A stretch of 64,000 nt of DNA from a virus. Both the position numbers and the translations under genes were made by a program. Each line of letters begins with the position of its first letter. The stretch's first letter is position 1. The stretch spans positions 1-64,000 of IMG/VR virus record IMGVR_UViG_3300045581_000594; one strand, 5' to 3'. The notes beneath the pieces were generated by a model. It searched no databases, was not told the origin of the DNA, and saw only the letters and a program-made list of their open reading frames with translations. This document shows, piece after piece, positions 16,601-27,126 of this stretch.

Positions 16601-19600
16601 TGGATGCGGATTTCACGTTCCATCGAGATGAGAATGGTGAGATCAAGTCTGTTGTTATCAACACCGCTCGTAACTTTGACAGACCGGATGTCGTGTTCCC
16701 TCGCACGATCACTGCTCCTGCGGAACTACGTGTGCTCGGACGCATTTACGGGTTCGAAGTAAGCCCCAATACGGGAGCTGCTTCCAGACCTACGGCCGGA
16801 ACTGCTGACTTCAGGTCTGTCAGGGCGGTAGCTAAGCCTGCTCAGTTGGAGTTCTCATACGACCCAGTTGCCGCCAAGCAAGGCAAGAAAGCTGCGCCTT
16901 CGTGGTCTATCGGGCAGAATAAAGACGATCAACCGATCATCTCAATCCCCCGTGCTAAACAGGGGGATAAAGTCATTCTATTACCACCAACAGGAGAACA
17001 AAGACCCGGTGCTGTTCAGGTTGTCTACAAAGAAGATAATACAGTAGACTACCTTTTCTTTCCGAACACCTTGACTGCAGGGCAAAACCAACCCACTGCT
17101 TATTTCGAGACCGACCCTGAGCGTATCCAACAACTTGCTTCCTTGTATAACCTCCGGCTTTCCGAGACCGATGGCCCGTCAGAAGCATTGATCGATGATG
17201 GCCACGCCCGTTTCGCTTTCCTCGACACTATGGCAGGAGCCCAGCTACCTCCACTTCCTGTAGTTAACCCAGAGGCGGGAGCCGCCCCAGAGGAAGCCGC
17301 TCCAGCTGTCATTCCAGTCGGCGAGGGTCAGATGGAATTGGGGCTTGATGGCGACGTTCCTGATTATGCCGATCGGGTTTCTAAAGCGGGCATGGCGAAA
17401 GCTGTTGTCGCCGCTGCTCGTCGTGTTGAAGAGCTCAAAGCGAAAATGCCTGCATCTGCGAAGGCCGATGCGGCGGCACTTACTGCCGCTGAAAATGGGG
17501 TAACCCGTGCTCGTGCTTCTTTGCTAACTGCACAAACTCAGTTGGAGAAGGCTACGGATAAAACCCGTGATGCGCGTGAGGCTACTGTGGCTACTCGTTT
17601 GAAACAACTTACGGACGCAGAGCAGAAACTTGCTGCAGCACAGCAGGCTCCTAGCTTAGTGATGACTCGTGCGATCAAAGAAGCTGAACGCCGTCTGAAA
17701 GATCTTCAAGATGCGTCAGCCAGAACAGAGGCTGGAGAAGTAATTCATTTATTAGGCGAACGTCTCACTCCTGAGCAGAAAATCGAATACAGCTCGGCGG
17801 TCGCTGCGGCGTATCCTGTTGAAGAAAGTTCGGAAGCGATAATTAATACTATCCTGAGACTCGACCCGACCTCCAGAACCCGCACGGCTCGTCGCATTGC
17901 TCAGCAGACTTACGCCGACTTCACCCCAGAGCAGATCGGGGGTGCATTGGCACGAGCAGAAGCCATGATTGATTTCGGTGTAGCCCGTGCGGAGGACGGC
18001 AGTGTCCCTATCGAGGTTGCCCGTGAGATCGTATCCGCAGGTGAAACTATCAAATCTCGTATCGCTGCTTTTCAAGGGATTGCCGTTGATGAAGAGGCTC
18101 GCCGTATAGCCAAGCTGGTAGAAGATGCTGGGCAGGCGTTGCTTGCTCAGTACAACGCTGATGTAGAGAAGGCTAACCCAACACCTTCGGCTCCCGCCGA
18201 TACTACACCAGAAGAGACCTCTCCAGAAGAAGGGGTAGCGATCACTGTCGATTCCTTCCCAGAGGTTCTCGCTCGTTTCAACTCGCTGATTCAAGAGTAT
18301 AAAGAAGCTGTGCTTTACGCTGAGGGGGCTGCTATTGCTGAAGGTAAGTCGCCGAACGCTAGGGGTCGTGCTGTTACCAAGGTTAGAATACCTATTCAGC
18401 AGGAGCTCAGAGCTGAGGCTAATCGTATTATTAACCTAATCAGACAGAACGACGACCTTGAAGAGAGTATCCGTGCTGAATTCGAGACCGAAGTGTTACG
18501 CACACTAGGCCGTAACTTCGATAAGGCGTTGAGTAATCTGCTTCAAACCAAGCGGGAACTTGTCACTATGCGTGGGGAGAAAGCAGTAAAAGGCGTGGTC
18601 CGTGAGACAGGAAAAGGCTTCCGTACGAAACAGGAGAAAGCCGTGTTTGAAATGCTGGCTGCGAATGGTCACGTTGTATCCGACCTTACCTCCACGGGGG
18701 CTATGTTCCCCGACCATCGCGCTGTAATCAACGACGTTGTCTACAACGCCTTCACGATGTCCACCCCCGATCTTCAGGAGGCAGGAGATAAATACTACAA
18801 ACCATCTGAGTACATCAAGACGAAGAACCGCATGCTCGCCGAGCGTGTGCAGGAGCTTTACCCTGAAGTGGGTTACTTGAGTCCGGCGGGAGCTGGTGGC
18901 TACTACTATGTAGTAGGCAAAAACAAATTCCCCACTGTGTATGCAACGGGAGTCAAGGGGTCGATGCGCGTCTTGAAAAAAGATGGAGACCCAAAGAATG
19001 CGGCAGACTTCACGTACGTCAAAGGTGCATATGCTCCATATGTGTCTTCAAATCGTTACACGGATTCGACTGAGGTATCTGGGATCTTTACTAATAACCC
19101 AGTAGCTGTTCGTGCCCAGTTGGCGATGAGGATGTCTATCGCCCCTGCTCCCACATCGTTTGCTAAAGGCAAACTGAATCCATCTATTGTTCTAAACGGA
19201 AGACAAGCTGTTGGTTATTACATGCCGTGGGATTCTGAAAGGACTAACCCGTTTTATGGAGACTCCAAACCCGTCGATCCTCGTTTCACTCATAACTCGG
19301 AGACTTCCGACGAACCCCAAGCCCGTGTTCGTAAATCACGGCGTGCCGCCGAGGCTTTGTTCCTACTAGGAATGAAGGAGCCGTCTCGCAGGTCTGTGTG
19401 GTCTACTCAGTTTAGTGAAGAAACGAATAAGCTGTATAAAAGGACTTCTGGAAAACTTGATCTCAACGCAGGCTCTAAAGGCTCGGTGGATACAAGACTC
19501 CCACTCACCGCTACCGGAATGGATAATACGGTTATCGGGGTGCTCAAGGAGTATACTGTTCAATTCAACGAGTTCAGACTTGCCCAACTGCTGACGCAGT

Positions 19601-22600
19601 ACGTGGCTAAGCAGTTAGTGAAGCAAGTTCGTAAGGGGCAGGAACTCTCTCCGGACATGCAGGCTTATATGGAGGCCAAGGATCTGGGTGCTATCTCAAC
19701 AAAACCATCCGAACTTAAACGGATTGTTGAGATGTACGCCAAAGGACCAGACGGGTCGTTCGCTCCTGCTGCCTCGTCGGTAAACATCACAGCATTTCTG
19801 AAAGATATTTTTTCTAGGATGACTATCGAAGAGGTAGCAGATCACGTAACTACGATGTATCCGGATACAACGCACCCAGAAGTAACTGGAGTGTTGATGA
19901 ACTACGCCATGAAATTGCTGAAGTCCACCGCTGTGGACGGGGCTTACTACGCTGCACCTACAGCGGACGACACGATGCGAAGATCCTTCAACCGCATTGC
20001 TAACACTCAGGCAAAAAGAGAACAGCGCAGCTTCTGGAAGGAAGGAGAGCAAGTTTCATTCGATGAGTTGTTTGATGACGAGCTGTTTGGGATGGAGAAC
20101 TCCAATGCTATTCAATCTGAGTTCAGAGGGGACGCCCCTCCCGTGGCGCAGCCTTTGAAAGGCAGCGTCGGTAGGGCGTTTGAAGCGGCTGGGTTTAATG
20201 TAGACCCAGTATGGGATGGGGTATCTTCCATTGAACCGATTCGCTTACCCGCAGAGTCGGAAGATCCTATTTACTACACCCGCAGCGAACTTTTGACAGA
20301 CGATTTCCGCAAAGCGGTAAGGGAGAATCCTACCATTGCTTCGCTAGTAAAACAACTGGCACTGAAACTTGATCCCGAGTTGGCTGTATTGAGTGGTGTC
20401 GAACTCCTGTCGAAGTTGAGTGCCAAGGTATATGAAGGCGTACTCAAAGGAGACCCGACAGCCTATCAATTCGTAGCCAACCTCCAGTCGGAGCAAACAG
20501 GAACGGGGGCGATCGGTAAGAAACTGGCCGCTCACTTGGTTCTTTCGGGATGGCTACCTCCATCGAAAATCTATCAAGCCGCCTATGTCGGTCGCTCAGG
20601 AGCTACTGCAGGTATTAGAGTTGCTGGGTCGCAGATCACCCGTCTCGGGTTCCTGTCTCCCTCGGAGCATGAGGTTTACGTGGGGGCCACGTCTGATATG
20701 ACGACAGAGGAGATCCTTGCTCGGGGGGCTCGTGCCCGAACAGCGTCGGAGATTGAACAGAAAAATGTGAAGGATCGGTTTACCGCAGCCTACGGGGTAA
20801 ACGAATCCGAAGCCGCCCGCCAGAATGACGCGTTTATGGACGCGGCCAGACTTGCTCAGTCCACTGTGATGTCGCTCAATCGCGAGAGGTATCAAGCGAT
20901 GGCGGAAGCCAGTGTCGCCCAACGTCGGGTCGAAGGTCTGCGTGAGCGTTTAGTCTTGCTCGCAGGCAGTGACACGTTCACGAATGCGGCCGAAGCTATC
21001 CAAGCCGCTGAGGCCAATAAGCAAAACGTCCTCCGCAGCTTGCGTAAGGAGTCGGCTGACCTTTACGGACGTGCCAGAAAACTCGACAAACAGATTAAGG
21101 AAGCCTCCGAAAGCGGAGCAACTTTGCCCAGACTTCTCCAACGTCGCAAGGAGTTCTCGGCCATGCTGGCTGGGACACGTAAGATTCCTAAGAACTCCAA
21201 CGCAGAAGATGTTGCCGCCCGCATCAGCGGATTGGATCAGGTGATTCTCCGTGTGGAGGCTATGTCTCACCCAGAGAAGATGGCCTCGATGAGAGCGGAA
21301 GCCCGCAGTTTGAGAGCGGAAGGTAGGACTAAGGCCAATCAGGTGTCTGAGTTTAAGAATATGGATACCAGATCCGTATTGCTGAGAACAGTACAGGAGT
21401 TGAGCGAGTTCAACAAGAAGGCCGTAATGTCGGAGCTTGCTGTCAACATGCTCACCAAAGAGGCGAAGGAAGTATTGCTTCTAGCCCGCACCCGTCCTTA
21501 CCAACTGCTCGCCGATCTAGCGAAGAACGACCCCGACTACCTGAAAGCTAAAGCTAAGATATCTCCGCTTACCAGTGAGGAGCGGGGCATCCTGCAACGT
21601 GCGGCCGTCGAAAAGTTGGACGCCGTTAGGTCGAACGAGAATCTTTCTAAAGCTCATTCAGCACTAGGTAAACTGCTCCGTGAAGCGGGGTATAATGTAA
21701 GAACTACACAAAGACAACAAGGTGCTACTGAAGATCTGTTTGTCGTTCCTGACGCTCCTGTTATCCCGCCACCACCAGCGGGAGTCACTGAGTTTATTTC
21801 CCCGAGTCTTGGGGTCCCCGCAGAAGGGGTTGTTTTCCAATCACCTGTGATCGTTCGACCAGAGTGGGAGACCAGAGAAAAAGGGTTTATGTGGGACCGC
21901 CGAGAAGTTACCCATTCGGTTGACGAGGATGGTTTCATCTCGGCAAGGGTTGTCTACACATATCCTTCTGGTGAGACATCGGAGGAGACGCTCCGTGGAG
22001 CGAAAGCTTCTGATATCTTGGTGAAACGGGAAGTCAGAGCGGAAGGGGAGCAGACTGTCATTGAGTATACGTACTTTGATGGGTCTACCGAATCCGAGAT
22101 CATGGATGGACTCCCGAGCACTGGTATCGAAGACTCCGATTTCACGTTGCCGCCGACAGACACCAACCCCAACTTCAGGTCGGAGGCGAGGACTTTGGGC
22201 GTCCAAAGAGCCAGAACCGCAGAGGCTGCTGAAAGAGAAGCCGCCTTAGCGCGTGCCGCTCAGGTCGACCAAGAACAACCAGCAGATACCGAACAGCCCG
22301 CCGAACAAGCTGAAGAGCAGCAAGAGCCTTACTTCAATCAAAGGCAAGCAGCTGCGCTGAGTAATCCTGAAAACTTTAGACCTCAATTAGGCAGGGTTGA
22401 AGGAGAGCTGACTGGCGGATTGACTTACGATGAGTGGCAGTTTGTGTATGACTACTACACGCAGGAAAGAGAGGATGCGATTCAACGTGAGAACCCTGAA
22501 GCATTCGCTCCTCGTTTAGGCAGAATCGACACCGAAGCACTGGCGAAGCGTCTGAAAAAGAACGATCAAGTAACTTCCAGAAACGGATTGTTCTTCTCCG

Positions 22601-25600
22601 CTGGCGTGTTCACCAAACAAACCCAAGCCGAGATCGTCGCAGCCAACAAAGCCGAGGCTTCTCGTCTCGGACTGGTAAATGGGGATGCCTCCAGTGTCGT
22701 AACTGCCCTTCGCAACATTGCTAAATCCGGCGGAGTGATTCAGAAAGCGGTTGCTAATATGTTACTAGCCAATGGGGATATCGTTGCTGGCACGAAGTTT
22801 GTAATGACTGAACTCAACAGCTCCGAGGCAGGGTTCTATTCTCCGGAAGATAACACAGTCGTTATCAACCTAGACGGCACAAACGGCCGAGGTCTTGCGG
22901 ATGTTCTGCTCCATGAGTATACCCATGCGGGAACAATCGAGTTGCTCACACGCCCACGCACCGCTGCTCAGCGTGATGCGATCCAGCGTCTTACCGCTCT
23001 TAGAAACTTGACTTCTCAGATAGCGGCTGAGCGAGGCATCGACTCCGCTGTGTTCCGTGCTGGTCTGGCGAACAACGCAGAGTTCATCTCTTACGCCCTG
23101 ACTGCTCCTGAGTTTCAATCGATCCTCGTGAACATGAGTCCTCCGTCCCAGCGTTCGGTATGGCGTCGTATCCTCGACACCATCGCTGACTTCTTCGGTG
23201 TGTCGAGGGAGCAAGTGAATGCTCTCGATGAGATTCTTAACTTCGCTACTATGGCGTTCACTACTCCGAACACTTTCGGAACCACGTCCACCCTGCAATC
23301 TGCTCGTGATGAAGATCGCCGAGCTGATGAGATGAACCACGACGTAATGATCGCCCAGTCGAATCGCTTCACCACAGCGTTTGATGTGCGCGAGCCATCG
23401 ACTCCTTCGGTGGAGGAGCAACAACTAGCCACGCAAGGAGATCTCGTATTCGATACCATAGGGGCTGCCCGTAGTGCATTACCACAAGGTGTGGAGCTGG
23501 TCGAAGACCAGCAGCTCGAAGGGATCGCTGGGTTCTCCCGTGCAAATCCTACTCAGATAGTTGTCAATCCTGATTACTTGGCACAAGCAGTCAGAGGACT
23601 GCCCGCCCATAGAGCTGCGGCAGTTGTCCGCTCTACGATCGACGAGGAGGTAGCGCACATGGCATCCGATGCTGTATTCTCAGAAGCAGACTATGCGGAT
23701 ATCGCAGAGATGCTCGGGAACAGCGGCCTCAACCTTGTGGCCCATGAGTATTACTCACTCAAGTATCCGTCCTTCGCCGAGCGTTCCGCTGCGATCAGAG
23801 CTGATCGGGATTCCGGTATCCTGTCCGATGTGACCCTAGCCTCCGAGTGGACTCGGATGCAGGTATCGCGTATGGCTACAGGCACTACCCGTGAGCGTGA
23901 TCTGGACATGATCCTAGATAATAAATCATTAGTAGATAAACTGATTACTGCGCTACTGCGTTTCGTTGAAACTCTTCGTGAAAGATTTGCGCTTTCCCCT
24001 ACCGCTTCCACAGCGGCGAAGATCTCACAGGCTTCTCGCATGATGCGTCGCCTTCAGAATGACGGAGCCATCCCTGCCCCTGAGTCCTCACCCGAAGGTG
24101 AGATGGGCGACACTACCTACCTGCTTGCGGCTCTGAGCAATCAGACAGTCGAAGGACAGGAAGATAGAACATCGTTCGCTGCCCCCATCGCAGCCATAGA
24201 CCCAGATAAGAAGTCGTTCATCGAACGCTTCTGGGATAAACTCGGTGAGCGTGGGCGCATCTACAACATGCCGACCGCCTTACGTGAAGTGTATAATAAT
24301 CGTGCAGGCGTGCTCAGCACCGCCCAGTACGACATTCAACTCTTCAACAAGAAGTTCTCCAAACTGCGTGACTCCGCACTGGCAGACGGGATACCTATGG
24401 AGGATCTCATGGTTGTGCTCGGGACCACTGAGCCGATCATTAAGACCCCCGTCCGTGCGAAGATCGCTTCCGATCTGCGTGCGTTCGGTAGAACCCTCAG
24501 CCCACAAGACCCTGCCCGTGAGGACAAGATGCGTGAGAAAGAGAACGAGCTATACCAACAAGCAGCCCACGAGTTTGCCGCAGACTTCCGCCTCAAGCAA
24601 GAGGAGATGGAGAAAAGGCTCCGCAGCAGGGGTCACTCCGAAGTTGTGGACCTGATGGTAGAGTTCAGGAAACAAATGAACAAGCAGAAAACCATTGTCA
24701 ACTGGGACTCCACGAATGATGTGTATCTAACAAGACACTATCGTTACTACGATACCCCCGGCTGGCACATGGCTGTACGCAACGGGACAGTGTTCACCGA
24801 TGACACGGGAACCGAGGTTGACTTCGGTGCTCGCAGGCTGGTCGCTGCCAGAAGTTTGTATATGGAAGAAGCAATGGCTGACCTGAGCAGGGAGGGTATT
24901 AAACCAACTCAAGATCTGCTGGACCAGCGTGTGCTTGTCAAACTGGACGAACACCTAGATAGCTTGGACAAGATGCACGCGGAGGAGTATTCCGAGAGCA
25001 TGGCAACCAGCATCAGGCAAGACCCGAACCTTCTCAAGAAGAAAAACGAGGTCGACGCCTCGCTCAGGGGGCTACTCGGTGAGGTCAAAGACCCGCTTGA
25101 GGTTGCCGTGAGAACGATGCACAGCCTGAGCCGTATGGCAGCGAACAAAACGTTCTACGAGAACTTCGAGAAGATCGCCATCAAGCAGGGGCTCGCTTCC
25201 TATACACCACAGGATGGAATGGTTTTGCTATTCCCTTCCCGTCAGTCCGATAGGTACGGCACGCTCGCTGGGCTGCATGTACGCAACGATATTGCGGCAG
25301 CTCTGCGTGAGGAACTTCAACTTCAGCTTGGACAGGGAGAAGCCAACGCTACGAAGGCTATCTCAGGACTCACCAAAGGGTTCGCAACCTTCTCCGGTTT
25401 GTCTATCACAGCCAAGACGGCCCTCGGTGTGGGTTACTGGACACGTAACATCATCGGTGGTGGTGTGTTGAGCATTACTCAAGGACTGTCACCTCTTTCC
25501 CGAGACTCCATTGCCAGCTTCAAGGCTGCGTTTAAGGGCAACTTCCTTGGGGCTGAGTCCGACGAGAATCAGCGTGAAGTTATCCGCCGTCTGACTGAGC

Positions 25601-27126
25601 TTCAGATCCTCCGTGATGATTCCCAAGGGCGTATCATCACTGACATGATGAGAGGGTTCATGACCAACTCCGATCAGGCGTTGGACGAGGCTCTTCAAAT
25701 GATCCTGAAGTCCCAAGCGACTGGCAGCATGGCTGAGATCAAGTCTGTGTGGAGCAAACTATTCTCCGTACCTCTTGAGAAGGTCCCTGCGGCAGCGGCT
25801 ACCCTTAACAACTTTGTAGACAGTTACTTTAAGGCGAACGCTTACTTCCAAGAGTTAAGATTCCTCCAGAACAAGTTCGGGGAAACCCATTCGGCTGCGG
25901 AGTTGGAGCAACGTGCGGCTCACAAAGTCAAGCTGACGTTCCCGACTCACTCGCAGACGTTGGACATCACCCGTGCATTCAACCGCTCACCTTGGGCACA
26001 GTTGTTCATGCCTTTCCTCAGGTATAAAACGGAGATCATCAGGACGATGATAAACACTCCGTTGCTGGCGGCCAGCGAGATGAAGAACGGAGAGTTCTCT
26101 CGTGGGCTCCGTCGACTGACGGGCTACTCCACTGTCATGATTGGTGGGGCTTCGATCCTCGGGCACACGATCAGCATGATCTTCAGTCTTCTCGGAGATG
26201 ACGACGAAGAGAAGCGAAAGCTAACCGAAGAGGAGCAAGAGCAGATCCGCATGGGTCTTCCGAAATGGCAGAGACTTCACGCCCTGCACATGACGAAGAT
26301 TGGCGGTAAGATTCAGGTAGTCGACATGAACTACATCATGCCGCACTCCATTGTTACAGGTATCTTCTCCATCGCAATGAACGGAGCAGTATCAGGTAAT
26401 GGTGTGTCCGGTAGGGATGTTGCAGCGTTCATAAAGTCTGAGTTGCTCGGAGCAAACATTGCAGCTACAGCTGTCAATGAGGTTCTCTCCAACAGAGATG
26501 ACTTCGGACGCGAGATCTACAGCAGTTCCGACAATGCTCTGGAAGTCTTCCGCAAGTCCATGACTCACCTCGGGGCAGGGACCCTACTCCCAGCCTCGAT
26601 CGACAAGGGGCGTAAGATCTTCCGCAAGGGAGAGAAGAACCGCTTGGAGCTGATTCTTGGGGAGTTCACCGGAACCAGACCGCAGCTGCACGAACTTGAT
26701 ACAGTGCTTGATCGTGGTATGCGGACAGTCAAGGAGGGCATCGATGCTGCCGTTTCCGAGCGCAGCCCGTTCACCAGCGGTAAGTATCTGGATACCGCTG
26801 AGATCCCCGACATCTTCGACAGACAACAGCGTATGCTTAACGCCAATCAGAAGAGACTCAGTGATCTTCTCCGCGTGATGCAGTCGCTGGGTGTTGAGGA
26901 GTCTACGATCTTTGAGAAATCCAAGGACACCCAGATCAGCAAGCAGACAATCGCTCTGGCAATGGACGGGCAGCAACTAAGGTACACCCCGAACGCTGCA
27001 GTTTACCAGAAGATGGACGCTAACATCAAAGCTCTGGGGGAGGAGGCGAGTGCCGATCCCAGATTCCAAGCCCTGATTGATTATGCTGAGAAGCAGCCTG
27101 AGATCTACGACGTAAGCTCCTACTGA
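13666..27126 (+). CDS. Giant 4,486-aa polyvalent virion protein with zincin domain
   Basis: One uninterrupted 13.5-kb frame, about a fifth of the window. Visible parts in order: an amphipathic hydrophobic segment (about 265-305) and Gly/Ala-rich segments (about 500-540, 765-785); coiled coils (about 1245-1330 and 2400-2560); a repeated word NPE(N/A)F(R/A)P(Q/R)LGR (about 2900-2955); and a metallopeptidase motif HEYTH (3083-3087) with a likely third ligand E3139 in NAEFISYALTAPEF. Then a second, degenerate site EEVAH (3327-3331), where the first His is Glu; a hydrophobic segment (about 3912-3940); and a C-terminal LPD38-like region (FNRSPWAQLFMPFLRYKTE, from 4105) with a membrane-like helix (about 4152-4176). 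Giant multi-domain phage proteins of this kind are probably packaged and injected. No T7/N4-type RNA polymerase motifs were found by eye. Confidence 0.85.
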   Translation: MLEIKPFSVWSQDHSDTPPTEQYRGYSTYLRSSHFKNGTLNEQTENEINEGMYQKAVADGLIAEDAPDEEKETVFRSLTGAEPTDPSFTNAQFLPDYLRSKFDRNSAEYAQAGLVETYLSAKRVNSPLAEQHKASIEPLLANQEMITAARKAAVDRGDMQVVSYTKPDGSKGFHFGADTTRESLSGKVDSLLALGALDATDLKEVNSYLDPLNGGVANNAQAVRADAAFRFLDETIKSDPALKNNFNNAVQKRRRREQVAGMTTGERIFDVAKQAIAIPFEAAANLVVGTGQAVGEAFGAEYAPEEAPASADLTKAKDALRSNGYSDAEIERYVTDYTKHMTGPVFRADNPASGIDTDSLGNVLLAPELINQAVFDKALESAPLNEAQKAQAPEQRKLMLERMTPEYMDLIVGESTEALDAYTKAKASGISDSAFVESWLNDPNNYSGFSERLQQFGLSTVSAVAQPLLGVFALGGSESAAKGLAALNREAGQRQKYSRLFGDEYGLGFQVANTLPQVGADILLSVGTGAAYTAAKTTASTGIKSVLRSAAKQAVADVGEDAALAVSRASTLTGSTSEAFSKMSQGLTKTLGLTEAYAPIAASSFMRSASSTYGQLYDELPEGMSHEEKHKAVLGTSMLSGMSTMLTVVGMGLIGRGGVEDLATGGVRIGGKTVPMDKLTYRQMKMLADETTPVINRLTDKAFQQALRGSMGNAYRNFFNQTLKGGFDESVEEMLDQAIQMKITDAYKNQDTPFHEFANQLWVAGVVGGALGGGMGAGAQLLSRPTENDAIRAASARYDLLSRATERLKASGSPVTASLLEERMNEAAQRLAEERTAKATSDAQALQNAAATPASSTLNPDFGVATEDPDIPRPAYTELLTDLEGEQVMHGHYKGRVVLEEDQAYLELDKPELDANKQQFTRIHLGNAVDVASKHVSRSSKFRVTDAPVGSIPAGTPFYQYGKGVKGRYALPDPAATNLDADFTFHRDENGEIKSVVINTARNFDRPDVVFPRTITAPAELRVLGRIYGFEVSPNTGAASRPTAGTADFRSVRAVAKPAQLEFSYDPVAAKQGKKAAPSWSIGQNKDDQPIISIPRAKQGDKVILLPPTGEQRPGAVQVVYKEDNTVDYLFFPNTLTAGQNQPTAYFETDPERIQQLASLYNLRLSETDGPSEALIDDGHARFAFLDTMAGAQLPPLPVVNPEAGAAPEEAAPAVIPVGEGQMELGLDGDVPDYADRVSKAGMAKAVVAAARRVEELKAKMPASAKADAAALTAAENGVTRARASLLTAQTQLEKATDKTRDAREATVATRLKQLTDAEQKLAAAQQAPSLVMTRAIKEAERRLKDLQDASARTEAGEVIHLLGERLTPEQKIEYSSAVAAAYPVEESSEAIINTILRLDPTSRTRTARRIAQQTYADFTPEQIGGALARAEAMIDFGVARAEDGSVPIEVAREIVSAGETIKSRIAAFQGIAVDEEARRIAKLVEDAGQALLAQYNADVEKANPTPSAPADTTPEETSPEEGVAITVDSFPEVLARFNSLIQEYKEAVLYAEGAAIAEGKSPNARGRAVTKVRIPIQQELRAEANRIINLIRQNDDLEESIRAEFETEVLRTLGRNFDKALSNLLQTKRELVTMRGEKAVKGVVRETGKGFRTKQEKAVFEMLAANGHVVSDLTSTGAMFPDHRAVINDVVYNAFTMSTPDLQEAGDKYYKPSEYIKTKNRMLAERVQELYPEVGYLSPAGAGGYYYVVGKNKFPTVYATGVKGSMRVLKKDGDPKNAADFTYVKGAYAPYVSSNRYTDSTEVSGIFTNNPVAVRAQLAMRMSIAPAPTSFAKGKLNPSIVLNGRQAVGYYMPWDSERTNPFYGDSKPVDPRFTHNSETSDEPQARVRKSRRAAEALFLLGMKEPSRRSVWSTQFSEETNKLYKRTSGKLDLNAGSKGSVDTRLPLTATGMDNTVIGVLKEYTVQFNEFRLAQLLTQYVAKQLVKQVRKGQELSPDMQAYMEAKDLGAISTKPSELKRIVEMYAKGPDGSFAPAASSVNITAFLKDIFSRMTIEEVADHVTTMYPDTTHPEVTGVLMNYAMKLLKSTAVDGAYYAAPTADDTMRRSFNRIANTQAKREQRSFWKEGEQVSFDELFDDELFGMENSNAIQSEFRGDAPPVAQPLKGSVGRAFEAAGFNVDPVWDGVSSIEPIRLPAESEDPIYYTRSELLTDDFRKAVRENPTIASLVKQLALKLDPELAVLSGVELLSKLSAKVYEGVLKGDPTAYQFVANLQSEQTGTGAIGKKLAAHLVLSGWLPPSKIYQAAYVGRSGATAGIRVAGSQITRLGFLSPSEHEVYVGATSDMTTEEILARGARARTASEIEQKNVKDRFTAAYGVNESEAARQNDAFMDAARLAQSTVMSLNRERYQAMAEASVAQRRVEGLRERLVLLAGSDTFTNAAEAIQAAEANKQNVLRSLRKESADLYGRARKLDKQIKEASESGATLPRLLQRRKEFSAMLAGTRKIPKNSNAEDVAARISGLDQVILRVEAMSHPEKMASMRAEARSLRAEGRTKANQVSEFKNMDTRSVLLRTVQELSEFNKKAVMSELAVNMLTKEAKEVLLLARTRPYQLLADLAKNDPDYLKAKAKISPLTSEERGILQRAAVEKLDAVRSNENLSKAHSALGKLLREAGYNVRTTQRQQGATEDLFVVPDAPVIPPPPAGVTEFISPSLGVPAEGVVFQSPVIVRPEWETREKGFMWDRREVTHSVDEDGFISARVVYTYPSGETSEETLRGAKASDILVKREVRAEGEQTVIEYTYFDGSTESEIMDGLPSTGIEDSDFTLPPTDTNPNFRSEARTLGVQRARTAEAAEREAALARAAQVDQEQPADTEQPAEQAEEQQEPYFNQRQAAALSNPENFRPQLGRVEGELTGGLTYDEWQFVYDYYTQEREDAIQRENPEAFAPRLGRIDTEALAKRLKKNDQVTSRNGLFFSAGVFTKQTQAEIVAANKAEASRLGLVNGDASSVVTALRNIAKSGGVIQKAVANMLLANGDIVAGTKFVMTELNSSEAGFYSPEDNTVVINLDGTNGRGLADVLLHEYTHAGTIELLTRPRTAAQRDAIQRLTALRNLTSQIAAERGIDSAVFRAGLANNAEFISYALTAPEFQSILVNMSPPSQRSVWRRILDTIADFFGVSREQVNALDEILNFATMAFTTPNTFGTTSTLQSARDEDRRADEMNHDVMIAQSNRFTTAFDVREPSTPSVEEQQLATQGDLVFDTIGAARSALPQGVELVEDQQLEGIAGFSRANPTQIVVNPDYLAQAVRGLPAHRAAAVVRSTIDEEVAHMASDAVFSEADYADIAEMLGNSGLNLVAHEYYSLKYPSFAERSAAIRADRDSGILSDVTLASEWTRMQVSRMATGTTRERDLDMILDNKSLVDKLITALLRFVETLRERFALSPTASTAAKISQASRMMRRLQNDGAIPAPESSPEGEMGDTTYLLAALSNQTVEGQEDRTSFAAPIAAIDPDKKSFIERFWDKLGERGRIYNMPTALREVYNNRAGVLSTAQYDIQLFNKKFSKLRDSALADGIPMEDLMVVLGTTEPIIKTPVRAKIASDLRAFGRTLSPQDPAREDKMREKENELYQQAAHEFAADFRLKQEEMEKRLRSRGHSEVVDLMVEFRKQMNKQKTIVNWDSTNDVYLTRHYRYYDTPGWHMAVRNGTVFTDDTGTEVDFGARRLVAARSLYMEEAMADLSREGIKPTQDLLDQRVLVKLDEHLDSLDKMHAEEYSESMATSIRQDPNLLKKKNEVDASLRGLLGEVKDPLEVAVRTMHSLSRMAANKTFYENFEKIAIKQGLASYTPQDGMVLLFPSRQSDRYGTLAGLHVRNDIAAALREELQLQLGQGEANATKAISGLTKGFATFSGLSITAKTALGVGYWTRNIIGGGVLSITQGLSPLSRDSIASFKAAFKGNFLGAESDENQREVIRRLTELQILRDDSQGRIITDMMRGFMTNSDQALDEALQMILKSQATGSMAEIKSVWSKLFSVPLEKVPAAAATLNNFVDSYFKANAYFQELRFLQNKFGETHSAAELEQRAAHKVKLTFPTHSQTLDITRAFNRSPWAQLFMPFLRYKTEIIRTMINTPLLAASEMKNGEFSRGLRRLTGYSTVMIGGASILGHTISMIFSLLGDDDEEKRKLTEEEQEQIRMGLPKWQRLHALHMTKIGGKIQVVDMNYIMPHSIVTGIFSIAMNGAVSGNGVSGRDVAAFIKSELLGANIAATAVNEVLSNRDDFGREIYSSSDNALEVFRKSMTHLGAGTLLPASIDKGRKIFRKGEKNRLELILGEFTGTRPQLHELDTVLDRGMRTVKEGIDAAVSERSPFTSGKYLDTAEIPDIFDRQQRMLNANQKRLSDLLRVMQSLGVEESTIFEKSKDTQISKQTIALAMDGQQLRYTPNAAVYQKMDANIKALGEEASADPRFQALIDYAEKQPEIYDVSSY

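Noticed and set aside
13666-27126. N4-type virion RNA polymerase in the giant protein
   Set aside because: No T7-like motif A, B or C (DxxxxxD, RxxxKxxxMxxxYG, HDS) was found by eye; structure prediction would be decisive.
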